Assembly (NCBI RefSeq): GCF_000826085.1
Contig: NZ_CCYM01000002.1
Coordinates: forward strand, 1-64,000
Source of the DNA: Nigerium massiliense
GTDB taxonomy: Bacteria; Actinomycetota; Actinomycetes; Propionibacteriales; Propionibacteriaceae
DNA: 64,000 nt
Direction: 5' to 3'
Shown in pieces: positions 22,413-30,470 of the stretch. The notes below the pieces were generated by a model. It was not told the DNA's origin and did not search any database. It saw only the letters and a program-made list of their open reading frames with translations. Within the stretch, counting starts at the first letter, position 1. Every line of letters begins with the position of its first letter. The position numbers were made by a program, and so were the translations under genes.

Positions 22413-22835
22413 ATGACCACGACCGTTGAACGAGCCCTGGTGTCCCTCGCGGCCGGGGCTGTCACCCTCGCCTGGTACGCGTTGCCCGATGTCGTCCGCC
22501 CCCGCGGGGCGCGCGCGGCCATCAAGTCAGCGCTGCTCGGTGGCAGCTTGGCCGGGGTCATTGCCGCCGGCCCCCGCCTGCACGCCGACCACGCGTCCGA
22601 GGTGCCCGAGGCGCTGACCAACCTGTTGCGCGCGCACCCGGTCGCCACGGTGGCCACCGCGGTGGGGGTGACGGCGGCGTCGACGGCCCTGACGGTGCGG
22701 GCGGAGAGGGCGATCTTCCGCCGCGGTGAGCGACGGCGGCTGCAGGGAGTCCGCGGAGCACACACGCGCCAGGCCGTCGCGCTCGGGCTGCTCGCCGCCG
22801 TGGCCGCCCTGCCCGATGGCGAGCGCGACGCGTGA
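22413..22835 (+). CDS. hypothetical protein with hydrophobic segments
   Basis: A 140-residue protein with no family I recognise. Three or four hydrophobic stretches (ALVSLAAGAVTLAWYALP, IKSALLGGSLAGVIAAG, VATVATAVGVTAASTALTV, AVALGLLAAVAALP) suggest an integral membrane protein. CAGACT at 22401-22406 lies six bases before the ATG, consistent with leaderless transcription. Its stop overlaps the xthA start. Confidence 0.65.
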   Translation: MTTTVERALVSLAAGAVTLAWYALPDVVRPRGARAAIKSALLGGSLAGVIAAGPRLHADHASEVPEALTNLLRAHPVATVATAVGVTAASTALTVRAERAIFRRGERRRLQGVRGAHTRQAVALGLLAAVAALPDGERDA

Positions 22836-23656
22836 GGATCGCCACCTTCAACGTCAACGGCATCCGGGCCGCCCACCGGCGCGGCTTCCTCCGCTGGCTG
22901 GACGCGCGGCGTCCCGACGTGGTCGCGCTGCAGGAGGTGCGCTGCGACGCGGACGCCGTCCCGGCCGAGGCGCTCGGCGGCTACCACCTGAGCTATCACC
23001 CGGGGAACCTCGCCGGCCGCAACGGTGTGGGCTTCCTCACCACCCAGGCGCCGACGGCGATCCGGCAGGGGTTCGGCAACCGGCGCTTCGATGCCGAGGG
23101 CCGCTACATCGAGATCGACCTGGACCTGCCCACGGGGCCGCCGCTGACGCTGGGCTCGCTGTACCTGCCCAAGGGCGCGAGCCCGTTCGACGACAACCCG
23201 GACCTGACCAGGTACCGCCGCAAGATGAGCTTCATGGCGTCCCTGCGCGCCTACCTGACGCGGGCGCGGCGGGACGCCCAGCGAGCAGGCCGCGAGTTCG
23301 CCGTGATGGGTGACTTCAACGTCGCGCACGCGCGACAGGACCTCAAGAACTGGCGCGGCGCCGGCCGGACCGAGGGATTTCTGCCCGAAGAACGCGAATG
23401 GTTCGGGACGCTGCTCTCGGCGCGGACGCTGACCGACGTCGTCCGCTCGTTGCACCCGGACGAGGACGGGCCGTACTCGTGGTGGAGCTGGATGCCCGGG
23501 GCGTTCGATCGGAACACCGGCTGGCGCATCGACTACCAGCTGGTCACCCCGGGGCTGGCCCGCGCCGCCGTGGCCGCCGGGACCGACCGGGACGCCACCG
23601 CCGAGGCGCGGATCAGCGACCACGCGCCGGTGGTCGTCGACTACGACTTCGGGTGA
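22832..23656 (+). CDS. xthA: exodeoxyribonuclease III / AP endonuclease
   Basis: A 274-residue Mg-dependent exonuclease III-type enzyme acting on abasic sites and 3' blocked DNA ends. It shows the family blocks: MRIATFNVNGIRAA (metal Asn), VALQEVRC (catalytic Glu), LGSLYLPKG, VMGDFNVAH (catalytic Asp-Asn), and the C-terminal RIDYQLVTP and ISDHAPVVVDY (catalytic Asp-His). The start GTG overlaps the preceding stop (GTGA), so it is coupled to the upstream membrane protein. Confidence 0.95.
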   Translation: MRIATFNVNGIRAAHRRGFLRWLDARRPDVVALQEVRCDADAVPAEALGGYHLSYHPGNLAGRNGVGFLTTQAPTAIRQGFGNRRFDAEGRYIEIDLDLPTGPPLTLGSLYLPKGASPFDDNPDLTRYRRKMSFMASLRAYLTRARRDAQRAGREFAVMGDFNVAHARQDLKNWRGAGRTEGFLPEEREWFGTLLSARTLTDVVRSLHPDEDGPYSWWSWMPGAFDRNTGWRIDYQLVTPGLARAAVAAGTDRDATAEARISDHAPVVVDYDFG

Positions 23657-23662
23657 GGACGG

Positions 23663-24613
23663 TCAGGCCTCGCCGAAGGCGGCCAACACCTCGTCGCGCG
23701 TGACGTCCTCGAGGCGGGCGTGGCTCCAGTGCGGGTCCTTGTCCTTGTCCACGAGCTGCGCCCGGACGCCCTCGACGAAGTCGGGGCCGCCGATCAGGTG
23801 ATCAGCCAGGACGAGATCCTGGGCCAGGACCTGTGCGACGTTGTCCATGCGCGCGGCGCGCCGCAGCGCCTCCAGCGACACGGCCACGGACAGCGGGCAG
23901 CGCCGGCGGATGTCGTCGGCGGCCGCGCGGGCCGCCGGGTCGTCGTGCTGCTCGAGCCGCCGGACGATCGCGACCGGGTCGTGGCCGCGGTAGCACTCGT
24001 CGATCCAGCCCCGCTGGCCGGCCAGGACACCGGGCGGAGCGTCGCCGTCCACCTCGTCGGCCAGCCCGACCAGGACGCCGTCCTCGGCCCCCACCGAGGT
24101 GCCGGTCAGTGCCAGGTGCGTCCCGAGCTCGCCGGGTGCGCGAGCGAGCAGGAACATGATCCCGACGTCCGGCTCGAACCCGATGTTGGTCTCGGGCATC
24201 GCGAACGTGGAGTCGGGGTAGGCGACGCGACGCGAGCCATGGGCCGAGACGCCCAGCCCGCCGCCCATCGTCACGCCGGCCATGTGCGCGACGTACGGCT
24301 TCGGATACGACGCGATGAGCTCGTTGAGTCGGTACTCGACCTCGAAGAAGCGCTGGTGGTCGCCGCCGTCGAGCACGAGCTGGCGCAGCCCGCGGACGTC
24401 CGCGCCGGAGCACAGGCCCCGCTCGCCGGCGCCGCGCAGTTCGACGGACGTGACGGCGTCGTCGCCCGCCCAGGCGGTCAGCGCGTCGGCCATGTCGACG
24501 CACATCTGCTGGGTGAGCGCGTTGATGGCCCGCGGGCGGTTCAGCGTGAGGTGGCCGACGCCGTCGGCCACCTCGATGAGGACGTCCGCTTCGGGACCGC
24601 TGCTCTGCGTCAT
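23663..24613 (-). CDS. enoyl-CoA hydratase/3-hydroxyisobutyryl-CoA hydrolase family protein
   Basis: A 316-residue crotonase-fold protein. It contains LTLNRPRAINALTQQM, CSGADVRGLRQLVLDGG (oxyanion hole), and GVTMGGGLGVSAHGSRRVAYPDSTFAMPETNIGFEPDVG in segments. The Glu in the PETNIGFEPD motif and the overall length match 3-hydroxyisobutyryl-CoA hydrolases of valine degradation, which are longer than ordinary enoyl-CoA hydratases. The start ATG at 24611-24613 overlaps the stop of the mannosyltransferase gene by four bases. A frame continuing upstream is an artefact of high GC. Confidence 0.88.
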   Translation of the reverse strand: MTQSSGPEADVLIEVADGVGHLTLNRPRAINALTQQMCVDMADALTAWAGDDAVTSVELRGAGERGLCSGADVRGLRQLVLDGGDHQRFFEVEYRLNELIASYPKPYVAHMAGVTMGGGLGVSAHGSRRVAYPDSTFAMPETNIGFEPDVGIMFLLARAPGELGTHLALTGTSVGAEDGVLVGLADEVDGDAPPGVLAGQRGWIDECYRGHDPVAIVRRLEQHDDPAARAAADDIRRRCPLSVAVSLEALRRAARMDNVAQVLAQDLVLADHLIGGPDFVEGVRAQLVDKDKDPHWSHARLEDVTRDEVLAAFGEA

Positions 24614-26115
24614 GACTCCAACTCCTTGTCGAGTTCTCTGCGGGGATGGCGGCGCCGGTCGATCACGATGCCGGCCGCGGCCAGCGCGGCGAACGCCAGA
24701 GCCACCGCGTCGTTGCGCCACGCGAGGTTGCCAGCACCATAGACGAGGAGGACGGACGTGACGCCGGCGGCCACCTTCCACACCCGGGGCGAGGGCTTCG
24801 TCAGCGGCAGCAGCAGGCCGCCCCAGGTGAGGTACCACGGGTGCAGGGCGGGACCGAAGAACGCGAACGCGAGGTACGACCAGGAGAGGAACGTCATCGG
24901 CTCCGTGCGCGCCTTCTTGATGGCCAGGTAGCCGATCAGGAGGAAGCTCAGCGCCACTCCGACGGTCTGCGAGCCGCCGATGACGGCGCGTCCGGTGGGG
25001 TCGACGCCGGCCAGGTTGACCAGCGCCTGCAGGCCGAAGCCGAGCAGGCTGAACGGCGCCATCGTCATGATCGAGCCGGGCACCGAGACCGCACGGATCC
25101 AGCCGAAGCCGAGGCCGCTCAGCACCGAGATCAACGAGAAGACCCCGATGACCACGGCGAACGCGAACAGCGCCCGCCCGACGAACTTCGCGACCCGCTT
25201 CGGCTCCCAGCTCGACCAGCCCGACCGGACGATCGCGACGGGGAACGCGGCCAGCAGCGCCGGTTGCTTCACCGCCATCGCGACGCCCACGACGATCAAC
25301 GCGTAGAGGAACCGGCCGCGGTAGGCCAGGTAGATTCCCCACACGACCAGGCCCATCATCAGCGCGTCGTTGTGGGCGCCGCCCACGTAGTCGATGACGA
25401 CGAGCGGGTTGATGATCGAGAACCACGCGACGTCGCGGGGGTTGATGCGCAGTTCGTGCGCGATGCGGGGCAGGAAGTAGACGATGAGCGCGACCCCGAT
25501 CACGGCCGGGACGCGCATCAGCACCGCCGAGTAGTACGGGTTGAGCCCGGCCAGCAGGACGATCCCGTGGCTGATCTGCAGCGCCAGCGGGCCGTACGGC
25601 GCCGTCGTGTAGCGCCACACCCAGGCGACCTGATCGGCGAAGGCGCCCGGCAGGAACCCCGGCGCCGACTCGTAGGGGTTGAAGCCGTTGTGGATCAACC
25701 AGCCCTGCGCGGCGTAGCTGTAGGCGTCGTGGCTGAAGATCGGCGGAGCCGGCAGCAGGGGCAGCGACCACCACAGCAAGACCGCCCAGTGCTTCACCCG
25801 GACGTAGACGAGGGGCCGCAGCCGGAACCACGCCACCATCAGCAGCGCCACCGCCGCGAGGACCATGGCCGTCCCGACGACTTTGGCCCACGTGCTGTCG
25901 AGGCCGAGCGCGCGGGCAGGACCCCAGTACGGGCTGCTCTGCGGCAGGTAGGCCGGCGTCAGCGAGCCCAGGACGAGCAGGATCGTCCCGAGCAGCCCCT
26001 GCCGGACGGCGCCATAGCGCCAGGCCGCCGCCATGTCGCGCCCGAAGCGGGCCAACACGCCTCCGCCGCCCACGGCCGGGCTGGCCGGCGGCGTGTAGGC
26101 GGCGCGGTGAGACAC
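24610..26115 (-). CDS. mptB: polyprenol-phosphate-mannose-dependent alpha-(1-6)-mannosyltransferase, MptB type
   Basis: About 501 residues with 12 or so membrane spans, belonging to GT-C glycosyltransferases. The conserved Asp in IFSHDAYSYAAQGWLIHNGFNPY (split here) is the catalytic region of the MptA/MptB family, which elongates the mannan core of lipomannan on the outer membrane face. YVGGAHNDALMMGLV and PALHPWYLTWGG are also typical. I chose GTG at 26113-26115 because GAGGAGG lies seven bases upstream. The enoyl-CoA hydratase gene overlaps its end. Confidence 0.88.
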   Translation of the reverse strand: MSHRAAYTPPASPAVGGGGVLARFGRDMAAAWRYGAVRQGLLGTILLVLGSLTPAYLPQSSPYWGPARALGLDSTWAKVVGTAMVLAAVALLMVAWFRLRPLVYVRVKHWAVLLWWSLPLLPAPPIFSHDAYSYAAQGWLIHNGFNPYESAPGFLPGAFADQVAWVWRYTTAPYGPLALQISHGIVLLAGLNPYYSAVLMRVPAVIGVALIVYFLPRIAHELRINPRDVAWFSIINPLVVIDYVGGAHNDALMMGLVVWGIYLAYRGRFLYALIVVGVAMAVKQPALLAAFPVAIVRSGWSSWEPKRVAKFVGRALFAFAVVIGVFSLISVLSGLGFGWIRAVSVPGSIMTMAPFSLLGFGLQALVNLAGVDPTGRAVIGGSQTVGVALSFLLIGYLAIKKARTEPMTFLSWSYLAFAFFGPALHPWYLTWGGLLLPLTKPSPRVWKVAAGVTSVLLVYGAGNLAWRNDAVALAFAALAAAGIVIDRRRHPRRELDKELES

Positions 26116-26324
26116 CCGGGATCCTCCTCGGTTCTCCAGGGCCGGCCGGCAACGGCGCAAGGCCGACGCGGCTCGGGTGGGCAGGTGGCGGACAGCCTAG
26201 TGCGTGCGGGGGTGGACGCGCCTCGTCCGTGGGCCCGCGAGGGCGCCCGTCCGGCGCGGGCGCGTCCGGCCCCGCGCGCTCGGCCGTCCGGTCCGCCCGC
26301 CGCGGCGGACTCCGGCGGGTGTGG

Positions 26325-26330
26325 CAGGCT
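26325..26330 (+). promoter_or_regulatory. candidate -10 box before NuoB-like gene
   Basis: CAGGCT six bases before the ATG of the NuoB-like gene; fits the leaderless pattern but lacks the first consensus T. Confidence 0.4.
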
Positions 26331-26336
26331 GTCCCC

Positions 26337-26717
26337 ATGCGCTACTGGGACTGGTTCGGCGACGGCTCGCTCGTCGTCTGCGACCTCGGCCTGGCGTGCT
26401 GCGTGGTGGAGCTGGAGGCCGCAGCGCTGGGGCGCGTGCGGTTGGACGCCGCGCCCGACGGCGCCCAGGTCGCGGTCGTCGTCGCGGGCACCGTCACGGA
26501 CGCGGTGGCGCCCCTGGTCCGCAAGCGGGTCGCCGACCAGCCGGGCGACCCGATCGTCATCGCGTTCGGCGCGTGCGCGTCCGCGGGCGGCCCCTACTGG
26601 GACTCCCCCGTGGTCACCAAGGGCGTCGACCAGCTCGTCGCCGTCGACCACTACGTGCCCGGCTGCCCACCCAGCCCCGGGGCGCTGGACGAGGTGTTCG
26701 CCGCCCATGCCCGCTGA
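26337..26717 (+). CDS. NuoB-like iron-sulfur protein (short, orphan)
   Basis: A 126-residue protein of the NuoB/hydrogenase small-subunit family. All four ligands of the N2-type [4Fe-4S] cluster are present: Cys21-Cys22 (LACC), Cys80 in GACASAGG and Cys110 in PGCPPSPG. In complex I this subunit sits between NuoD and NuoI and donates electrons to quinone. It is shorter than canonical NuoB (184 residues at 62040), missing the N-terminal and C-terminal tails. It starts three overlapping genes, NuoB-, NuoC- and NuoI-like, with no NuoD or membrane subunit. Function unknown; a residual complex I or hydrogenase-like module is possible. Confidence 0.82.
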   Translation: MRYWDWFGDGSLVVCDLGLACCVVELEAAALGRVRLDAAPDGAQVAVVVAGTVTDAVAPLVRKRVADQPGDPIVIAFGACASAGGPYWDSPVVTKGVDQLVAVDHYVPGCPPSPGALDEVFAAHAR

Positions 26718-27267
26718 TCGCTTCCCCGCCGACGAGGTCCGCCGGGTCGAGCCGTCCTCGTGGCTGGCCGTGGTGCGCGCGGCGGCGTCCGGCCGGGCCT
26801 TCGACTGGCTGGGGGCCGCCGACGAGATCGGGCGCTCGAACCACCTGCGCGTCGTGTGCCGGCTGCGCGCCACGGGCGGCGACGCGCTGCGGCTGGAGAC
26901 CCTGATCGACCGGGACGACCCGCGGCTCGACTCGATCGCAGAGGTCTACCCCGGCGCTTCCTGGCACGAGCGGGAGGCCCGCGACTTCTTCGGCATCGCG
27001 TTCACCGGCGGCGACAACCGCCCGCTCCTGCTGCGCGACGGCTTCGGCGGACGCCCGCTGCGCAAGGACTTCGTCCTCGGCGCCCGGGTGATCAAGGCCT
27101 GGCCCGGCGGCAAGGAGCCCGGGGACGCCAAGGCGGCCGGGCGCCGCCGCATGGTGCCCCCGGGCGTCCCCGACCCCGAGGTGTGGGGCGACCGCGAGGG
27201 CGCGCCGGCCTCCGCCGACGAGGTGGCCGCGTCCGTCGTCGGCGGCCGGGTGCGGAGGCGCCGATGA
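26707..27267 (+). CDS. NuoC-like protein (30 kDa subunit family, orphan)
   Basis: A 186-residue protein with the NuoC core around residues 20-135. The segment SWHEREARDFFGIAFTGGDN corresponds to the ERE-x-DMFG motif of NuoC, and GFGGRPLRKDFVLGARVIKAW to the GHPLRKDYPL motif. The C-terminal 50 residues are Pro/Gly/Arg-rich and not conserved in complex I. Start ATG overlaps the NuoB-like gene by 11 bases; its stop overlaps the ferredoxin-like gene by four. In complex I NuoC bridges NuoD and NuoB, so its retention without NuoD is odd. Confidence 0.8.
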   Translation: MPADRFPADEVRRVEPSSWLAVVRAAASGRAFDWLGAADEIGRSNHLRVVCRLRATGGDALRLETLIDRDDPRLDSIAEVYPGASWHEREARDFFGIAFTGGDNRPLLLRDGFGGRPLRKDFVLGARVIKAWPGGKEPGDAKAAGRRRMVPPGVPDPEVWGDREGAPASADEVAASVVGGRVRRRR

Positions 27268-27578
27268 GCGTCGTCCCGCACTCGTCGATCCGGCTCATCG
27301 AGGACAGCTGCACCTCGTGCATGATCTGCGCGCGGGAGTGCCCGGCCTGGTGCATCGCCATCGACAGCCACACCGAACCGCTGCCCGGTTCACCGCCCGG
27401 GCCCCGTCAGCGCACCCGCAACGTGCTGGACTCGTTCGTCCTCGACTGGTCCCTGTGCCTGTACTGCGGCATCTGCATTGAAGAGTGCCCCTTCGACGCC
27501 CTGGAGTGGGCCGGGTCGAACGTCGCCGCCGCGGACGTCCTGGGCGGCCTGCGACACGGACGCGACCAACTGCGCTGA
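27264..27578 (+). CDS. NuoI-like dicluster ferredoxin (orphan)
   Basis: A 104-residue protein with two [4Fe-4S] motifs: Cys16, 19, 22 and 26 (CTSCMICARECP) and Cys65, 68, 71 and 75 (CLYCGICIEECP), separated by a 38-residue insert as in NuoI. It lacks the N-terminal helix of NuoI. Third gene of the NuoB/NuoC/NuoI-like set and overlapping the second by four bases. It could be the electron entry or exit of the module, or act as a ferredoxin for nearby sulfite reductase or KorAB; neither is shown. Confidence 0.8.
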   Translation: MSVVPHSSIRLIEDSCTSCMICARECPAWCIAIDSHTEPLPGSPPGPRQRTRNVLDSFVLDWSLCLYCGICIEECPFDALEWAGSNVAAADVLGGLRHGRDQLR

Positions 27579-27813
27579 CCCTCGGGCGGCGGATCGGCCC
27601 CCAAGCCCTGCGCCCCACCGCCGGACCCCAGGCCCGGCGCTCCTCCCGTCCATTCCCGGACGCCACATCTCACCGGATGGACACGCGGTCCGGTACTTTC
27701 GGTCAATTTCAACAAACCCGATGGCCGGCGTTCCCCCTAGCTGGAGCGATTTTGGGCGTCAGCACCCCGGCCCGCGGGACTCTCGCCGCGGCGTCCGGGC
27801 CTGTCGGAGCAGT

Positions 27814-27819
27814 TACAGT
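27814..27819 (+). promoter_or_regulatory. -10 box of sulfate assimilation operon (leaderless leader peptide)
   Basis: TACAGT, six bases before the ATG of the leader peptide, so the transcript should begin at or near that ATG. Confidence 0.6.
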
Positions 27820-27825
27820 GAACGC

Positions 27826-27912
27826 ATGCGTATCGGACAGCAGCTGAACCTCGTGGGTCGCCCCCACGTGGATTTCGGTCGTGTCCTGTCCTCGATGTGT
27901 TGCGCGTCCTGA
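27826..27912 (+). CDS. Cys-containing leader peptide, candidate cysteine attenuator
   Basis: A 28-residue ORF that begins MRIGQQLNLVGRPHVD and ends VLSSMCCAS, with adjacent Cys codons (TGT TGC) two codons before the last two. It directly precedes the sulfite reductase operon. Leaderless short ORFs rich in Cys codons are reported in mycobacteria as cysteine-responsive attenuators of sulfur genes, and similar peptides precede sulfur genes in other Actinobacteria. A terminator-like hairpin lies 28 bases after its stop. Low cysteinyl-tRNA would stall ribosomes at Cys-Cys and change RNA folding. Its existence is supported by the -10 box, position and Cys-Cys end; the mechanism is inferred. Confidence 0.78.
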   Translation: MRIGQQLNLVGRPHVDFGRVLSSMCCAS

Positions 27913-27940
27913 CGCGCCCGCATCAGCACAAGCTTTCGCT

Positions 27941-27973
27941 AACCGGGCCGTAGACGCCCGGTTTCGTCGTTTC
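27941..27973 (+). terminator. attenuator terminator hairpin
   Basis: AACCGGGC (27941-27948) pairs fully with GCCCGGTT (27956-27963) around a 7-base loop and is followed by TTCGTCGTTTC, a moderately T-rich tail. It lies between the Cys leader peptide and the sulfite reductase gene, 57 bases before the GTG start, where a transcription attenuator is expected. Confidence 0.6.
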
Positions 27974-28029
27974 TGACGCCGCACGCGCCTCGGCCCTCCA
28001 CTACCCAGGACCACGAACGAGGCGATCCA

Positions 28030-29733
28030 GTGAGCACTCCCCCCGCAACCACCGAGCGCGTCCGCGCGGCGTCCCCTGGCCGGAGCAACGGCCAGTGGCT
28101 CGTCGACGGCAAGGCGCCGCTGAACCACAACGAGGAGTTCAAGGCCGAGGAGAACCCCCTCGCCGTCCGCTCCCGAATCGAGACCATCTACGCCCGCGAC
28201 GGGTTCGACTCCATCCCCGACGACGACCTGCACGGCCGGATGCGCTGGTGGGGGCTCTACACCCAGCGCAAGCAGGGCCTCGACGGCGGCCGCACCGGCA
28301 CGCTGAGCGCGGACGAGCTCTCCGACCGCTACTTCATGATGCGGGTCCGCTGCGACGGCGGCGCGCTGACCACGGAGCAGCTGCGCGTCATCGCGGGGAT
28401 CTCCACCGAGTTCGCCCGCGGCACGGCGGACATCTCCGACCGGCAGAACATCCAGCTGCACTGGATCGAGGTCGAGAACGTCCCCGAGATCTGGCGCCGC
28501 CTCGAGGCCGTCGGCCTGTCGACCACGACCGCCTGCGGCGACACCCCGCGCGTGTTCCTCGGCTCGCCGGTCGCCGGCATCGCCGCGGACGAGATCATCG
28601 ACCCGACCCCGGTCATCGAGACGATCCTCGAGCGCTACCTGGGCAGCGAGGAGATCGCGAACCTGCCGCGCAAGTTCAAGACCGCGGTCACCGGCCACCC
28701 GAGCCTCGACGTCGTGCACGAGATCAACGACATCAGCCTCGTCGGCGTCGTCCATCCCGAGCTCGGTCCCGGCTTCGACCTGTGGGTCGGCGGCGGGCTG
28801 TCGACGTCGCCGCGGCTGGCCGAGCGCCTCGGCGCGTTCGTCACCGCCGAGCAGGCCCCCGACGTCTGGTACGGGGTCGTGCGCATCTTCCGTGACTACG
28901 GCTACCGCCGGCTGCGCAACAAGGCGCGGCTGAAGTTCTTGCTCGCCGAATGGGGCGCCGAGAAGTTCCGCCGGGTGCTGCAGGACGACTACCTCGGCTA
29001 CGAGCTCGCGGACGGCCCCGCCCCCGCCGTGGCGACCGGCGTCGGCGACCACGTCGGCGTCCACGACCAGAAGGACGGCCGCAAGTACGTCGGCTTCGCC
29101 CCGACCGTCGGCCGGGTCTCCGGCGAGACCCTGACCGCGCTGGCCGAGGCGGCCGAGGCTGCGGGATCCCAGCGCATCCGGCTGACCCCGCACCAGAAGG
29201 TGCTCGTCCTCGACGTCGAGCCCGCTGAGCTGGACGCCCTGCTGGCCGCGGGCGAGGAGATCGGCCTGACCGCGACCCCGTCGCCGTTCCGCCGGCACAC
29301 GATGGCCTGCACCGGCATCGAGTACTGCAAGCTCGCGTTCGTCAACACCAAGGACACCGCGGCCGAGACGATCGCCGAGCTCGAGCGCCGCCTCGACGGC
29401 GTCGAGATCGACACCCCGATCACCCTCAACGTGAACGGCTGCCCGAACTCGTGCGCGCGCATCCAGACCGCCGACATCGGCCTGAAGGGCCAGCTGATGA
29501 AGAGCCCGGACGGCGCCGACGAGTTCGCCTACCAGGTGCACCTGGGCGGAGGGCTGGCGTCCCAGACGCGGGACGACCCCGGCCTCGGCCGCACCGTCCG
29601 CGGGCTGAAGGTGCCGGCGGCCGACCTGACCGACTACGTGGAGCGGGTCACCCGATCGTTCCTGGCCGGGCGCGCGGACGGCGAGACGTTCGCGTCCTGG
29701 GCCCACCGCGCCGACGACGAGGAGCTGCGATGA
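28030..29733 (+). CDS. sirA: ferredoxin-dependent sulfite reductase
   Basis: A 567-residue siroheme/[4Fe-4S] reductase that reduces sulfite to sulfide with six electrons. Cluster and siroheme ligands are Cys427, Cys433, Cys471 and Cys475 (TACTGIEYC-like and NGCPNSC motifs). Tyr77 (RWWGLYTQR) and Cys169 (TTACGDTPR) are 92 residues apart, the same spacing as the cross-linked Tyr69-Cys161 pair of Mycobacterium tuberculosis SirA, which favours sulfite over nitrite as substrate. GTG start with GAGG seven bases upstream. First gene of six coupled genes for sulfate assimilation; cysH overlaps its end. Confidence 0.93.
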   Translation: MSTPPATTERVRAASPGRSNGQWLVDGKAPLNHNEEFKAEENPLAVRSRIETIYARDGFDSIPDDDLHGRMRWWGLYTQRKQGLDGGRTGTLSADELSDRYFMMRVRCDGGALTTEQLRVIAGISTEFARGTADISDRQNIQLHWIEVENVPEIWRRLEAVGLSTTTACGDTPRVFLGSPVAGIAADEIIDPTPVIETILERYLGSEEIANLPRKFKTAVTGHPSLDVVHEINDISLVGVVHPELGPGFDLWVGGGLSTSPRLAERLGAFVTAEQAPDVWYGVVRIFRDYGYRRLRNKARLKFLLAEWGAEKFRRVLQDDYLGYELADGPAPAVATGVGDHVGVHDQKDGRKYVGFAPTVGRVSGETLTALAEAAEAAGSQRIRLTPHQKVLVLDVEPAELDALLAAGEEIGLTATPSPFRRHTMACTGIEYCKLAFVNTKDTAAETIAELERRLDGVEIDTPITLNVNGCPNSCARIQTADIGLKGQLMKSPDGADEFAYQVHLGGGLASQTRDDPGLGRTVRGLKVPAADLTDYVERVTRSFLAGRADGETFASWAHRADDEELR

Positions 29734-30470
29734 CCGCCGTACAACAGCAGAAGCCGCACGGCCCGGGCCGCGCCCGCTCGGCGGACGAGCTGAAGGCCCT
29801 GGTCGTCGAGGGCAACGCGACCCTCGGCCCGGACGCCTCCGCCGACGACGTGGCCCGCTGGGCCGCCGAGACCTTCGGCGACGCCGTCGCGGTCGCGTGC
29901 TCGATGGCCGGCGACACGGTCGTCCCGCACCTGGTGGCGCGGGCCCACCCCGGCGTCGACGTGCTGTTCCTGGAGACCGGGTACCACTTCCCCGAGACCC
30001 TGGGCACGCGTGACGCCCTGGCGGCCACCATCGACGCGAACATCGTCGACGTCCTGCCCGACCTCACGGTCGCCGAGCAGGACGCCGAGTACGGCGAGAA
30101 GCTGCACGACCGCGACCCCGCGGCCTGCTGCGCCATGCGCAAGGTCGACCCGATGAACCGCGAGCTCGCCAGCTACGAGGCCTGGGTGACCGGCGTCCGG
30201 CGCGAGGACAACGCCCTGCGCGCCAACACGCCGCTCATCGAGTGGGACGAGAAGCACCAGATGGTGAAGATCAACCCGCTCGCCGCCTGGACGTTCGACG
30301 ACGTCCTCGACTACGCCGGCAGCCACGGCGTGCCGGTGAACCTCCTGCTCACCGAGGGCTACCCCTCGATCGGGTGCGCGCCCTGCACGCGCCCGGTCGC
30401 CCCCGGTGAGGACCCCCGGGCCGGCCGCTGGGCCGGCCTCGCCAAGACAGAATGCGGACTGCACACATGA
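29730..30470 (+). CDS. cysH: adenylyl-sulfate (APS) reductase
   Basis: A 246-residue CysH-family enzyme reducing activated sulfate to sulfite with thioredoxin. The cysteines Cys133-Cys134 (CCAMRK) and Cys216 and Cys219 (CAPC) bind a [4Fe-4S] cluster, the hallmark of bacterial APS reductases as opposed to cluster-free PAPS reductases. The C-terminal ECGLHT carries the catalytic Cys242. Length and motifs are complete. Start ATG overlaps the sirA stop by four bases, and cysD overlaps its own stop. Confidence 0.95.
   Translation: MTAVQQQKPHGPGRARSADELKALVVEGNATLGPDASADDVARWAAETFGDAVAVACSMAGDTVVPHLVARAHPGVDVLFLETGYHFPETLGTRDALAATIDANIVDVLPDLTVAEQDAEYGEKLHDRDPAACCAMRKVDPMNRELASYEAWVTGVRREDNALRANTPLIEWDEKHQMVKINPLAAWTFDDVLDYAGSHGVPVNLLLTEGYPSIGCAPCTRPVAPGEDPRAGRWAGLAKTECGLHT

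Noticed and set aside
24646..27267. 873-residue plus-strand frame opposite the mannosyltransferase
   Set aside because: Antisense shadow of mptB in a GC-rich region, then joins the NuoC-like frame by chance; the real NuoC-like gene begins at 26707.
27709..29706. 665-residue minus-strand frame opposite sirA
   Set aside because: Composition is typical of antisense GC shadow; sirA carries all cofactor ligands.
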